From positions 83,409 to 147,408 of the forward strand of contig CALXRI010000006.1 of the NCBI GenBank assembly GCA_944390795.1: a stretch of DNA of 64,000 nucleotides, given 5' to 3'. Of the stretch, positions 33,803 to 42,670 are shown piece after piece. Source of the stretch: an uncultured Victivallales bacterium. Its GTDB lineage: Bacteria; Verrucomicrobiota; Lentisphaeria; Victivallales; UBA1829. The position numbers and the translations under genes were made by a program. Under the pieces are notes generated by a model. That model was not told where the DNA came from, did no database searches, and saw only the letters and a list, made by a program, of their open reading frames with translations. Numbering within the stretch: the stretch's first letter is position 1; every line of letters begins with the position of its first letter.

Positions 33803-34393
33803 ATGCCTTCCGGACACAGTCTAAGCGAACTTGCATTCAGCGTGGAAATTGAACTTGCCTCCGCTGTCCCGAGAAGCAGTGTCATCCGGGCTCTCAGGGA
33901 AAGCGCGCGCGATTTCTGCATCCGGACGGAAAGCTGGATCGGAAGGTTCCATTACCTCGTGGAAAAGGATCTCGCCGGATATGACGCGGCGGGAATGCGC
34001 GACGCCGTCGTCCAGCGGATTCTCTCCGTCAGGCTCAGAAGGAAAAACGAACCGGAAGAACTCGCCTCGGAAACGAAATACCATCTCTGCAATGTCAACA
34101 CCGTTTTGATTGATCCGCGTCTCAGAAAAGACTATGACGGAGGAACGATCGATATCGTCAGCGTTCTGGTCCCGTCCGTCTCCGGAGGAAATCCGCCGCC
34201 GGAAATCATCGAACGATACCGGGATGGTATCGTTTACGGCGCCTGTGCGCGGCTGGCCAGACAGAAAGGGCGGCCGTGGTTCGATCCGCAGCTCGCGGCA
34301 CACTATGCCGACCTCTGCAATGAGGACATCACGCGCGCGATCGCGGAGACCATCGACGACAACGAAACGGAAAGCCCCGGATTCTCCGGATAG
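33803..34393 (+). CDS. Putative head-tail adaptor protein
   Basis: A 196-residue protein with an N-terminal helical region (SSVIRALRESARDFCIRTESWI, shown in part) and a beta-rich middle. The combination of an early RALRESARDFC helix, a Trp in the following strand and a C-terminal helical segment (ERYRDGIVYGACARLARQ) is the plan of phage connector/adaptor proteins that sit below the portal. Position shortly after the capsid gene agrees. Family membership judged by pattern only. Confidence 0.5.
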   Translation: MPSGHSLSELAFSVEIELASAVPRSSVIRALRESARDFCIRTESWIGRFHYLVEKDLAGYDAAGMRDAVVQRILSVRLRRKNEPEELASETKYHLCNVNTVLIDPRLRKDYDGGTIDIVSVLVPSVSGGNPPPEIIERYRDGIVYGACARLARQKGRPWFDPQLAAHYADLCNEDITRAIAETIDDNETESPGFSG

Positions 34394-34407
34394 AATGAGG
34401 ACGAAAC

Positions 34408-35679
34408 ATGCTGGTCAAAGAGTTCATCGAAGAAGTCAGGATTGAACTGGAGGATTCCGGGAAACCGGAGGGAATCTCCGGAACTTCCGGACTGATTGAA
34501 AGCATCCGGACCGCTCTGGACGATCACGGTTCCTCCGGGGTGATTCCTGATGCGGAAACGAAACTGATTGCGTGTCTGAGAAGAAATCTGGACGATCCGG
34601 AAGATGTCGGCAAGGCCGTTTCCATGACGGACATCATGAACGATGTGTCGCAGGACGTCAATTACGCATACTGGAACGGCGGAAGCGCGGAACGCTATTA
34701 TGCAGAAGGCGTCGCGGACATCATTGCCAAGCGGCCGGACGCGAAAGACGCGGGAAGTGTCCGGAGCGCCTTCAAGGACGCATTGTCCGCTTACGTCCTG
34801 ATGCGCGCTTTCGAGGGGGAAATCGAAACCAGTCCGGATGCCATGCGGTATCAGTTGTTCCGGAAGAAGTATCAGGAGGAACTCGCTTCCGTCCCTTATC
34901 ACTGGAATAATGACGATCTTCTGAAATGTCTTCAGCACGGGGCCGTTGATCTTGTCTCCAAACGACCGGACGCGCTGTTTTCCGGTTCGGTTTCCGGAGT
35001 CGCCGGAATCAGGGAGGAATTCACGGATGCGCTGGAGGCATACGGAGCCGCCCGCGCTCTGGAACGACGGTTCGGACAGCAGGCCGCCGCGGATGCAAGA
35101 TGGAAAGCCAATGCGGACCGATACCAGCAGGAACTCGCCGCCGTTCCGTATCACTGGAATGACGATCTGCTGGAAGGATTCATTGCGGATGCGGTTGCGG
35201 AAATCTCTTCCGTCCGTACGGACGCTCTCATCGGAAGCGGAAACACCATTGACTCCATCCGCGCCGAATACCGTCCGGCCATTGTCGCATACGCAGTCGC
35301 AAAAGCAAGGGAAACCAGAATCGGGAAAGACGCTTCCGGCGACACGCTATGGAAAATCAACATGGAGAAGTTCCGGGCGGAATTGAAAACACAGCCATAT
35401 CATTGGAGCGACGAAGAGCTTCTGATGTATCTCAACAATTCGATCGTGGATATTGCCTTTCTGCGTCCGGACGCGAGAATGGACGAGGAGGGAGAGGAAA
35501 TCGATCCGGAAACTGTCGGGCTCGACGACATGTTCCCGTTCCCGGGGAACCTGAAAGCGGCGGCAAAGTCCTATGTGATCTTTTCCGCAGTCGAACGGCG
35601 TTTCGGTGCCGATGCACAGAAAAGCGAACTCTGGAAAATCAACACGGCGCGATATAAACAGGAAATTGGTGCAAGATGA
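34408..35679 (+). CDS. Tandem-repeat adaptor-like protein (DUF6682-like)
   Basis: A 423-residue protein built of a divergent N-terminal segment (about 1-75) and four repeats of roughly 90 residues. Each repeat has an opening like PYHWNDDLLEGF, then a helix with RPDA (for example SKRPDALF, LRPDARM), then a helix with AYVLMRAFE or AYGAARALE and a closing segment such as LWKINMEKFRAEL. This pattern is like the C-terminal part of phage adaptor proteins of the DUF6682 kind, normally present once. Fourfold repetition in one chain is uncommon. Its stop overlaps the fibre gene by 4 bp. Function presumably in the connector or tail. Confidence 0.55.
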   Translation: MLVKEFIEEVRIELEDSGKPEGISGTSGLIESIRTALDDHGSSGVIPDAETKLIACLRRNLDDPEDVGKAVSMTDIMNDVSQDVNYAYWNGGSAERYYAEGVADIIAKRPDAKDAGSVRSAFKDALSAYVLMRAFEGEIETSPDAMRYQLFRKKYQEELASVPYHWNNDDLLKCLQHGAVDLVSKRPDALFSGSVSGVAGIREEFTDALEAYGAARALERRFGQQAAADARWKANADRYQQELAAVPYHWNDDLLEGFIADAVAEISSVRTDALIGSGNTIDSIRAEYRPAIVAYAVAKARETRIGKDASGDTLWKINMEKFRAELKTQPYHWSDEELLMYLNNSIVDIAFLRPDARMDEEGEEIDPETVGLDDMFPFPGNLKAAAKSYVIFSAVERRFGADAQKSELWKINTARYKQEIGAR

Positions 35680-37700
35680 ACGTCATAACCGTCGATTTGA
35701 AAAATGGAACCGTCCAAAGCACGGAGAAAATTTATCTGCATGACACCCTCCGCATTGTCGTTTCCGGACTCGATCAGCCAAACGGCGTCATCCTCCGCAT
35801 TGCGGCAAATCATATCGCATTTGCGGAAATCCCGTCTTTTACCGCGGATGCGGAAAACATCGTCTTCGAGTGTCTCCTCTACAACGAGGCATTCCGAAGG
35901 GGATTCCTCTTTGTGCATCGGCACGGGAGCAGGGTCTTCGATCTGGAGATTGCAAGGAACACAGCGTCAGACGGAAAACTGTTTTCAGGGAAAATACGCA
36001 TCTACAACCGGATTTTCAAACTGGACGGTTCCATGGAGGATGCGATTCAGGAGGCAATCGAACAGCATATCTCGGAATACAAGCATATCAGTGTTGACGG
36101 AACTCTGGCTCTTGCGCAGGGATGGGGAATCGTCGTTGAAGGACTCAAAGTCAGCGCGGATCGAAATCTCCTTGCAACGAAAGATGAACTCCCGAAAGAT
36201 GTTGCCGATTTGACCGACAATTCCGGGAAATATGCGCCGGCGTCTCACAATCACGATCAAGTGTATGCTTCCGTTTCCCATAAGCACACCGAGTATCTCA
36301 ATGAAGAGGCGGCAGACACCCTGATCGGACAGAAAATCAAGGAGATCGAAATCCCTGCCGGGAAAAGCGCCTATGAAATCGCAGTGGATAACGGTTTTGT
36401 CGGAACGGAAGGCGACTGGCTGCAATCTCTGCACGGAAAAGACGGAGCCGACGGGAAAGACGGGCAGGACGGCGCGCCCGGGAAAGACGGGGTTGACGGA
36501 AAGGATGGAGAGCCGGGAAAAGACGGCACCGACGGACAGGACGGCGCGCCCGGGAAAGACGGGCAGGACGGCGCGCCCGGGAAAGACGGGGTTGACGGAA
36601 AGGATGGAGAGCCGGGAAAAGACGGCACCGACGGACAGGACGGGAAAAGTGCTTATGATATCGCTGTCTCTCAGGGGTATTCCGGAACGGTTGACGAATG
36701 GCTGCAGTCTCTTGTCGGGCCGTCCGGACAGGATTTGAAAATCGACGCTACGGGGAAAAGTCTTTCCGACCGCGATCTTTATGCGGCGGCTTCCAAGGGT
36801 TTTTCCTTCGCATACTCGGAAATCGATGAAACTGAACGGAAGACGACGATCCATATTTATGTCAAGAAAAGCAATGCGCTTGACGACTGGAGCGGTCCCA
36901 TGGATGTCGTCTGGTTTTCCGGAGAAGACGGGGAAAATGTCAAGTTCATTGCAAGAACAAGATTTGCATCCGAAGACAATGAAAATCCGCCTTCCGGAGC
37001 GGTCACCGCCGTGAACAACTGCATTGAATTTGAGTGCCCCCCATTTCCGGACAGCGCGATATCATCCGTTTCCATTGATACGGAGGACGGAGAATTTTTT
37101 CTCGGAACGTATGCGGAAAACGGAGTAACGCGGATCGTCAAAACAAATGACGGGAAATACCGTGTTTATCTCGGAAACCTGCCGGAATGGAAAACGGGGT
37201 GGATTTATTACTCACAGGGAATGGCTGAAAAAACGCTCTGGATGCTCTATCAGGAGAATGGCGGTAAATTCGAATACAGCGAATTCTGCAGAAAAATATT
37301 CGAACTTATCGATCAGGGAGCAACCAGTCCGGAGGAACCGGAAACACCCGGTAAAATCTATTACGGATGTATCAATGACGGTGAGACTTACAAAGTGTCG
37401 CAGATTACGGCGGACATGCTGGAAGGCGATACCGTGACGGAGGCGGACGCCGGGAGTTTTGAGACCACAATCAAGCAGACGGTTGGCGGCGTGCTGTTCG
37501 TCCTTGTGCCCGCGGATTCCGGGCTTGCCGTTAAAAAGGATGACGGCGTCGGCGGCAAAGTCCCGTTCGACGAGGACATCGGCGCGGCCGGGACAGGCGC
37601 AAACGGAATTGACATCACTCTCAATGGAACGGCATACAAGGCATACGGCGAATTCAGCCTGATTGACGCGGAAACTACAATTTATATCGAAGGGGAATAA
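35676..37700 (+). CDS. Tail fibre with collagen-like repeats
   Basis: A 674-residue fibre. Residues 1-205 form a beta-rich N-terminal attachment domain, ending with SHNHDQVYASVSHKHTEYL, a His-rich trimer motif common in phage fibres. A collagen-like G-x-y region (about 253-327) with GKDG, GQDGAPGKDG and GEPGKDGTDG units is bracketed by two copies of a GKSAYxIAV..G..GT..EWLQSL module (about 229-250 and 325-348), a known cap of phage collagen-like fibres. The remainder (350-674) is beta-rich. The collagen part would give a rigid trimeric rod. The DNA of the rod holds an exact 99-bp duplication (separate entry). Confidence 0.8.
   Translation: MNVITVDLKNGTVQSTEKIYLHDTLRIVVSGLDQPNGVILRIAANHIAFAEIPSFTADAENIVFECLLYNEAFRRGFLFVHRHGSRVFDLEIARNTASDGKLFSGKIRIYNRIFKLDGSMEDAIQEAIEQHISEYKHISVDGTLALAQGWGIVVEGLKVSADRNLLATKDELPKDVADLTDNSGKYAPASHNHDQVYASVSHKHTEYLNEEAADTLIGQKIKEIEIPAGKSAYEIAVDNGFVGTEGDWLQSLHGKDGADGKDGQDGAPGKDGVDGKDGEPGKDGTDGQDGAPGKDGQDGAPGKDGVDGKDGEPGKDGTDGQDGKSAYDIAVSQGYSGTVDEWLQSLVGPSGQDLKIDATGKSLSDRDLYAAASKGFSFAYSEIDETERKTTIHIYVKKSNALDDWSGPMDVVWFSGEDGENVKFIARTRFASEDNENPPSGAVTAVNNCIEFECPPFPDSAISSVSIDTEDGEFFLGTYAENGVTRIVKTNDGKYRVYLGNLPEWKTGWIYYSQGMAEKTLWMLYQENGGKFEYSEFCRKIFELIDQGATSPEEPETPGKIYYGCINDGETYKVSQITADMLEGDTVTEADAGSFETTIKQTVGGVLFVLVPADSGLAVKKDDGVGGKVPFDEDIGAAGTGANGIDITLNGTAYKAYGEFSLIDAETTIYIEGE
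36452..36642 (+). repeat. Two-copy 99-bp tandem repeat coding for the collagen rod
   Basis: The segment starting at 36452 recurs at 36551, exactly 99 bp later, and the two copies match base for base for about 92 bp. Each copy encodes 33 residues of G-x-y repeats, so copy-number change keeps the frame and alters only rod length. Confidence 0.85.
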
Positions 37701-37704
37701 TACC

Positions 37705-39177
37705 ATGGCAACCAGCACAAAAGGAAATCTGCTGCCGAATACCGTCAATACGCCGCTTGACGCGCGGGCACGGGTGGCGACGCTCGCGGATGCGGCGAAC
37801 ATTCAGAACCCGGAGCTCGGCGGGATTTTCTACTGCGTCGAGACTGGGAAGCATTACAAGATCACGGCGTTAACCTCGAAGACAGTCGGCGCGCTTGAAG
37901 TGGAAAACGCTGCGGTCGGAAGCTATGAGGAATTCGGCATTTCGGATCAGCTCCCGGAAGGTTTTTCATCTGTGGCTGAAAACCTCGTTGACAACCACAG
38001 CCTCGAGCTCGGCTTCGACAACGTTCCGAAAACGGAAGAAGTCGAAGTTACGGACGACGAGGGAAACACGGTATATGAAGAGGACGGAACAACGCCGAAG
38101 ACTGAAACGGAACGGGCTTTCCAGTGCGTGGTATTCGGATCAACGAACAAATACGGCTCCTCCGTCATCATCCAGGGTGACAGCAACGAGAACGAGCTCG
38201 GATTCGTCCGTGTTTTCGGCTCAAACAACAAAACTTACCAGTTCCAGAACATTTTCGGAGACCTGAACGAGTTCACCGCGTCCGTAAATATCACTGTTTT
38301 CGGCTCAACGAACAAGGACAACGGCCTAAACGCCAACGGCGCGTTCGTCTTCGGAAACATGAATGAAGTCACCGGGAAGAATACCTTCACGGTCGGCTGC
38401 CGTGTGAAGAACTTTGCAAAGGGCGCGCGGGCATTCGGGCGGTATTTCACGCTGGAGGATACGCCTGAAAACGAATATGCCTTTGCGCTTGGTGACGGGG
38501 AGCTTGACGGAACAACTCCCGCAGGGGAAGTATCCTTTATTCATCGCGTGTTCAAGAAGGTTGAAAATCCGCTTTTTGATCCGGACGATCTTGCGGAAGG
38601 CTCCTCGCTTTCCGACCCGAATCCGAAGGACAGCAGCGGCGAACGTAAATATGTTGCTGAGCGTGCGTATGAAACGGAATACAGGGGGCATTTCCTGCCG
38701 ATTACGCAGACGGTTGCGGCGGCGGGAACGGTCACTCTGGACCACGACCGTTACGCCCGGTGGAATCTGACGGCGTCCGGGGCAATCTCGCTGGCATTGG
38801 CGAACTGGAAAGACGGAGATTCCGGGGAGCTCATCGTCGACACCACGAAGCAGACGGTCAGCATCCCTGCTGAATGGGTGACGCTCAGCGCGGACATCAC
38901 CACAACGCCCGGTGTTTACGTTCTGGAAATCGCAAAGATCGGGAACACGGTCTTTTATGCGATCAAGTGGCCGAACAGCGGCGGGACCGTTACGAGCATC
39001 GGCGATCACATCCAGATCACGGGAGGGTACTGGTATATCGACGGAGTCAATACAGGAGTTCCGGCGACAGGAGAGGATGGACACACACCGATTCGTGGAA
39101 CAGACTACTGGACGGAGGCTGATATCGCGGCGATTCAGGGATATGTGGACAATGCAATTCTGAACGGGACCTGGTGA
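37705..39177 (+). CDS. Putative tail fibre / spike protein with beta-solenoid region
   Basis: A 490-residue protein. An N-terminal domain begins MATSTKGNLLPNTVNTPLD, followed by repeated short hydrophobic-Gly-Asn units at about 145-260 (VFGSTNKYGS, RVFGSNNKTY, IFGDLNEFT, VFGSTNKDNG, VFGNMNEVTG). They read as rungs of a beta-solenoid or YadA-head-like trimer. The C-terminus carries the GEDGHTPIRGTDYWTEADIAAI module seen at the end of many phage fibre chains. ATG 37705 is used as start; an earlier in-frame ATG lies inside the preceding gene. Cotranscribed with fibre and leucine-rich repeat genes. Confidence 0.65.
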   Translation: MATSTKGNLLPNTVNTPLDARARVATLADAANIQNPELGGIFYCVETGKHYKITALTSKTVGALEVENAAVGSYEEFGISDQLPEGFSSVAENLVDNHSLELGFDNVPKTEEVEVTDDEGNTVYEEDGTTPKTETERAFQCVVFGSTNKYGSSVIIQGDSNENELGFVRVFGSNNKTYQFQNIFGDLNEFTASVNITVFGSTNKDNGLNANGAFVFGNMNEVTGKNTFTVGCRVKNFAKGARAFGRYFTLEDTPENEYAFALGDGELDGTTPAGEVSFIHRVFKKVENPLFDPDDLAEGSSLSDPNPKDSSGERKYVAERAYETEYRGHFLPITQTVAAAGTVTLDHDRYARWNLTASGAISLALANWKDGDSGELIVDTTKQTVSIPAEWVTLSADITTTPGVYVLEIAKIGNTVFYAIKWPNSGGTVTSIGDHIQITGGYWYIDGVNTGVPATGEDGHTPIRGTDYWTEADIAAIQGYVDNAILNGTW

Positions 39178-39178
39178 C

Positions 39179-39901
39179 ATGATGAGCGAGCTTGACACAA
39201 GACTTACGGCTCTTGCAGATGCAATCCGTGCAAAAACTGGTGCGACAGGGAAATTATCTCTGGAAGATATGGCCAATGCCATCAGTACTTACAAAAAGCA
39301 ACTTCCGCCGGACGACACTGGATTCATAAGCGGCGATATCGTGCATTTCCAGATTCCAGACGGTGTGACAAGCATCAAAAATTATGCGTTTCAGGGATGC
39401 AGTGCGATGGAGTCTATTATAATTCCCTCCAGCGTGACGAGCATCGGAACAAACGTGTTCCAAGGATGCGATGCGCTGGAGTCTCTTACATTGGGAATGA
39501 AATCCATTGCCCAACCATTCCGGAATAACAAATCGCTTAAATATCTGACGCTCCTTGACAGTGTGGAAACCATCGGAAACAATGCGTTCGCAGCTTGTAG
39601 CTCCCTTGCCTCCGTGACAATCGGAAGCAGAGTGACAAGCATCGGAAGCGGGGCGTTCTTTAATTGCATTCCCCTTACCTCCGTGACAATTCCAGACAGC
39701 GTGACAAGCATCGGAGACCAGGCGTTCGCATATTGCATTTCCCTTGCATCTTTGACAATTGGAAGCGGGGTAAAAAATATTTCAAAAAACGTGTTCGCAA
39801 ATTGCACTTCCCTTCGAGATATTTACTGCCGTTTCCCTCGTGGAACAGTAACAGGTGAGCCATGGGGGGCAACAGGTGCGGAAATTCATTATGATTCTTG
39901 A
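39179..39901 (+). CDS. BspA-like leucine-rich-repeat phage receptor protein, short copy
   Basis: A 240-residue protein. Residues 1-45 form a fibre-type N-terminal module (LDTRLTALADAIRAKTGATG) that is common in phage tail proteins. The rest consists of about seven LRR units of 23 residues in the BspA style (SVTIPDSVTSIGDQAF), ending with the cap DIYCRFP and GTVTGEPWGATGAEIHYD. BspA-like LRRs bind other proteins or matrix, so a receptor-binding role is likely. It starts one base after the previous stop. Its third to fourth repeats and its C-terminal cap are almost identical in DNA to parts of the next gene, which points to cassette exchange. Confidence 0.75.
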   Translation: MMSELDTRLTALADAIRAKTGATGKLSLEDMANAISTYKKQLPPDDTGFISGDIVHFQIPDGVTSIKNYAFQGCSAMESIIIPSSVTSIGTNVFQGCDALESLTLGMKSIAQPFRNNKSLKYLTLLDSVETIGNNAFAACSSLASVTIGSRVTSIGSGAFFNCIPLTSVTIPDSVTSIGDQAFAYCISLASLTIGSGVKNISKNVFANCTSLRDIYCRFPRGTVTGEPWGATGAEIHYDS

Positions 39902-39916
39902 GGAGTTTAATAAATT

Positions 39917-42010
39917 ATGAGCGTTCAATCCAGGCTGAAGGCAATTGCCGATGAAATACGAAGTGCAAGCGCAAATAATTCTGCAATGTCCATAGTGCAG
40001 ATGATTTCGAATGTCCCTTCCATATATCAGATAGAAACTGTTGCAACACATGGTCTGATTGACGGAACGGTAACATCATTTGAGATTCCTGACGGGATAA
40101 ACAGTATCAGAGACTATGTTTTTCTGAATTGCACTTCCCTTGTCTCTGTGACAATTCCAGACAGCGTGACAAGCATCGGAGCATATGCGTTCTCAGGTTG
40201 CAGCTCCCTTGCATCTTTGACAATCGGAAGAGGGGTAAAAAATATTTCAACAAACGTGTTCCAAGGATGCGATGCGCTGGAGTCTCTTACACTGGGCATG
40301 ACATCCATTGCCCAACTATTCCAGAATAGCAAATCGCTTAAATATCTGACGCTCCTTGACAGCGTGATAAGCATCGGAGCATATGCGTTCAAAGGTTGCA
40401 CTTCTCTTGTCTCCGTGACAATCGGAAGCAGAGTGACAAGCATCGGAGGCCAGGCGTTCTACAATTGCTCTTCCCTTTCCTCCGTGACGATTCCAGACAG
40501 CGTAACAAGCATCGGAGACGCGGCGTTCTCAGGTTGCACTTCCCTTGCATCTTTGACAATCGGAAGCGGAGTAACAAATATTTCAACAAACGTGTTCCAA
40601 GGATGCGATGCGCTGGAGTCTCTTACACTGGGAATGAAATCTATTACCCAACTATTCCAGGGTAGAAAATCGCTTAAATATCTGACGCTCCTTGACAGTG
40701 TGACAAGCATCGGAACATATGCGTTCTCAAGTTGCATTTCCCTTACCTCCGTGACAATTCCAGACAGTGTGACCATCCTCGGAGGCGGGGCGTTCTTTAA
40801 CTGCACTTCCCTTGCCTCCGTGACAATCGGAAGCAGCGTGACAAGCATCGGATACGAGACGTTCTCAGGTTGCACTTCTCTTGTCTCCGTGACAATTCCA
40901 GACAGCGTGACAAGCATCGGAGGCGATGCGTTCTACAATTGCACTTCCCTTGCCTCCGTGACAATCGGGAACGGAGTAAAAAGCATCGGAGCATATGCGT
41001 TCAAAGGTTGTGAATCCCTTACCTCAATCATAATTCCATACGGTGTGACAAGCATCGAAATTCAGACGTTCATAGATTGCACTTCCCTTGCTTCCGTGAC
41101 AATTCCAGACAGCGTTGAAACCATTGGAGCACAAGCTTTTCTTTCTTGTCATGCTCTTGCTTCCGTGACAATTCCAGACAGTGTAACAAGCATTGGAGAC
41201 GCGGCGTTCTCAGGTTGCACTTCCCTTACCTCCGTGACAATTCCATCCAGCGTAAAAACCATCGGAGATTCCGCGTTCTACAATTGCACTTCCCTTGCAT
41301 CTTTGACAATCAGGCACGGGGTAACGAGCATCGGAGACGCGGCGTTCTTAGGTTGTGAATCCCTTGCTTCCGTGACAATTCCCTCCAGTGTAACAAGCAT
41401 CGGAGACAATGTGTTCTACAATTGCTTTTCCCTTGCCTCCGTAACAATTCCCCCCAGCATAAAAACCATCGGAGGCCAGGCGTTCTCCAATTGCTCTTCT
41501 CTTGTTTCCGTGACAATTCCATCCAGCGTAAAAACCATCGGAGACGGGGCGTTCTCAGGTTGCAGATCCCTTGCTTCCGTGACAATTCCCTCCAGTGTAA
41601 CAAGCATCGGAGACGCGGCGTTCTCCAATTGCTCTTCTCTTGTCTCCGTGACGATTCCAGACAGCGTGACAAGCATCGGAGACGGGACGTTCGTAAGTTG
41701 TGGATATCTTGCTTCCGTGACAATTCCCTCCAGCGTAAAAACCATCGGAGAGTTTGCGTTCGCATATTGCACTTCCCTTTCCTCCGTGACGATTCCCTCC
41801 AGCGTAACAAGCATCGGAGACCAGGCGTTCGCAGGTTGCACTTCCCTTGCATCCGTGACAATTCCCTCCAGTGTAACAAGCATCGGAACAAACGCATTCA
41901 AAGGTTGCACTTCCCTTCGAGATATTTACTGCTGTTTTCCACTTGGAACAGTAACAGGTGAGCCATGGGGGGCAACAGGTGCGGAAATTCATTATGACTA
42001 TAACGCATAA
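39917..42010 (+). CDS. BspA-like leucine-rich-repeat phage receptor protein, long copy
   Basis: A 697-residue paralogue of the preceding gene. It starts with a short alpha-helical module (MSVQSRLKAIADEIRSAS) and a hydrophobic link, then about 27 LRR units of 23 residues with the pattern xxSVTIPDSVTSIGxxAFxxCTSL, and ends with the same cap (DIYCCFP, GTVTGEPWGATGAEIHYD). Most units have Cys at the end of the AF..C motif; two contain LFQ.. without it. GAGG lies about 11 bases before ATG. Unit sequence varies mainly at the two positions after SIG and in the residues around the C, which would form the variable surface. No signal peptide, so it is a virion or released protein. Confidence 0.78.
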   Translation: MSVQSRLKAIADEIRSASANNSAMSIVQMISNVPSIYQIETVATHGLIDGTVTSFEIPDGINSIRDYVFLNCTSLVSVTIPDSVTSIGAYAFSGCSSLASLTIGRGVKNISTNVFQGCDALESLTLGMTSIAQLFQNSKSLKYLTLLDSVISIGAYAFKGCTSLVSVTIGSRVTSIGGQAFYNCSSLSSVTIPDSVTSIGDAAFSGCTSLASLTIGSGVTNISTNVFQGCDALESLTLGMKSITQLFQGRKSLKYLTLLDSVTSIGTYAFSSCISLTSVTIPDSVTILGGGAFFNCTSLASVTIGSSVTSIGYETFSGCTSLVSVTIPDSVTSIGGDAFYNCTSLASVTIGNGVKSIGAYAFKGCESLTSIIIPYGVTSIEIQTFIDCTSLASVTIPDSVETIGAQAFLSCHALASVTIPDSVTSIGDAAFSGCTSLTSVTIPSSVKTIGDSAFYNCTSLASLTIRHGVTSIGDAAFLGCESLASVTIPSSVTSIGDNVFYNCFSLASVTIPPSIKTIGGQAFSNCSSLVSVTIPSSVKTIGDGAFSGCRSLASVTIPSSVTSIGDAAFSNCSSLVSVTIPDSVTSIGDGTFVSCGYLASVTIPSSVKTIGEFAFAYCTSLSSVTIPSSVTSIGDQAFAGCTSLASVTIPSSVTSIGTNAFKGCTSLRDIYCCFPLGTVTGEPWGATGAEIHYDYNA
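40090..41925 (+). repeat. About 27 tandem 69-bp LRR-coding repeats
   Basis: A 69-bp period is visible throughout: GTGACAAGCATCGGAG-type strings recur every 69 bases or multiples of it (for example at 41329-41344 and 41398-41413). Copies are strongly but not perfectly alike, and their base composition is visibly richer in A and T than the flanking phage genes. A composite unit of about 125 bp occurs at about 40257-40380 and 40590-40712 and a third time in the short copy at about 39469-39595. Confidence 0.85.
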
Positions 42011-42022
42011 GGAGAAAATACA

Positions 42023-42670
42023 ATGACAGAAGAGACCACCACACCGGAAACCGTCGTCGAACTTGACACGGACATCGTGAAGGAAACGCTGATTGACAGC
42101 ACACTCAACAACGCGGAGTATGACATCAAAACGCCGTATGTCACGCGGACGGTAAACGTGCCGCAGCAGATGCGCATTCCGCTGTATGTCAACGGGAAAC
42201 TCAAGAGCACGGAAGAACTCGCCGCGCTCGGGCTTTCAATCCGGAAATACACGCGGCTGGAGGTGGATACGGCATATTATGCGGACCTCTACGCCCGTGA
42301 TGCCGCAGGAGACGGCGCGCTGGCACTTCGTGTCCGGCAATACAAGGCACAGCTCGACCAGCTCTGTCTCCCCTATGACTCCGGCCAGGATGTTGTCATG
42401 GAGGCGATTCAGGCCGCCCCGCTGACCGACGCTGAAAAAGCCGCCCTCGCGCTGACCATGAAGACGGTCTATGACGCGATAACGACCAATCTTGAGTTTT
42501 ATGGCTCCACCCAGCCGCACATGGATACCTACAAACAGCTTGCAAAGCTGATCCGTTTTCTCCCCGAGCTCCCTGAAACGCCGGAGCAGGAAACTGATCC
42601 TGCGACAGAAGAGACGGAAACTCAGCCGGGAAGCGAAACACAGGCCGAACAGACGGAAGGCGGTGAATGA
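42023..42670 (+). CDS. Phage protein of unknown function, acidic tail
   Basis: A 215-residue protein with an acidic N-terminus (about 1-25), a helical core (about 60-175) and an acidic Gln/Glu/Thr-rich C-terminus (180-215). AAGGAG precedes ATG 42023 by 8 bases. The stop overlaps the start of the following HExxH gene. It sits between the receptor-type proteins and small lysis-like genes; it might be a chaperone or attachment factor for the LRR proteins, as tail assembly proteins often follow their fibres, but there is no sequence evidence. Confidence 0.55.
   Translation: MTEETTTPETVVELDTDIVKETLIDSTLNNAEYDIKTPYVTRTVNVPQQMRIPLYVNGKLKSTEELAALGLSIRKYTRLEVDTAYYADLYARDAAGDGALALRVRQYKAQLDQLCLPYDSGQDVVMEAIQAAPLTDAEKAALALTMKTVYDAITTNLEFYGSTQPHMDTYKQLAKLIRFLPELPETPEQETDPATEETETQPGSETQAEQTEGGE

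Noticed and set aside
36420..36650. CRISPR-like pattern of the 99-bp repeats
   Set aside because: The repeats are contiguous, in frame and code for G-x-y triplets; there are no spacers.
39900..42000. Minus-strand frames across the LRR repeats that look like repeat proteins
   Set aside because: They are simply the periodic antisense of the 69-bp repeats.
39179..42010. Diversity-generating retroelement
   Set aside because: No reverse transcriptase or template repeat in the window and variation is spread over all repeats, not confined to one adenine-mutated C-terminal segment.
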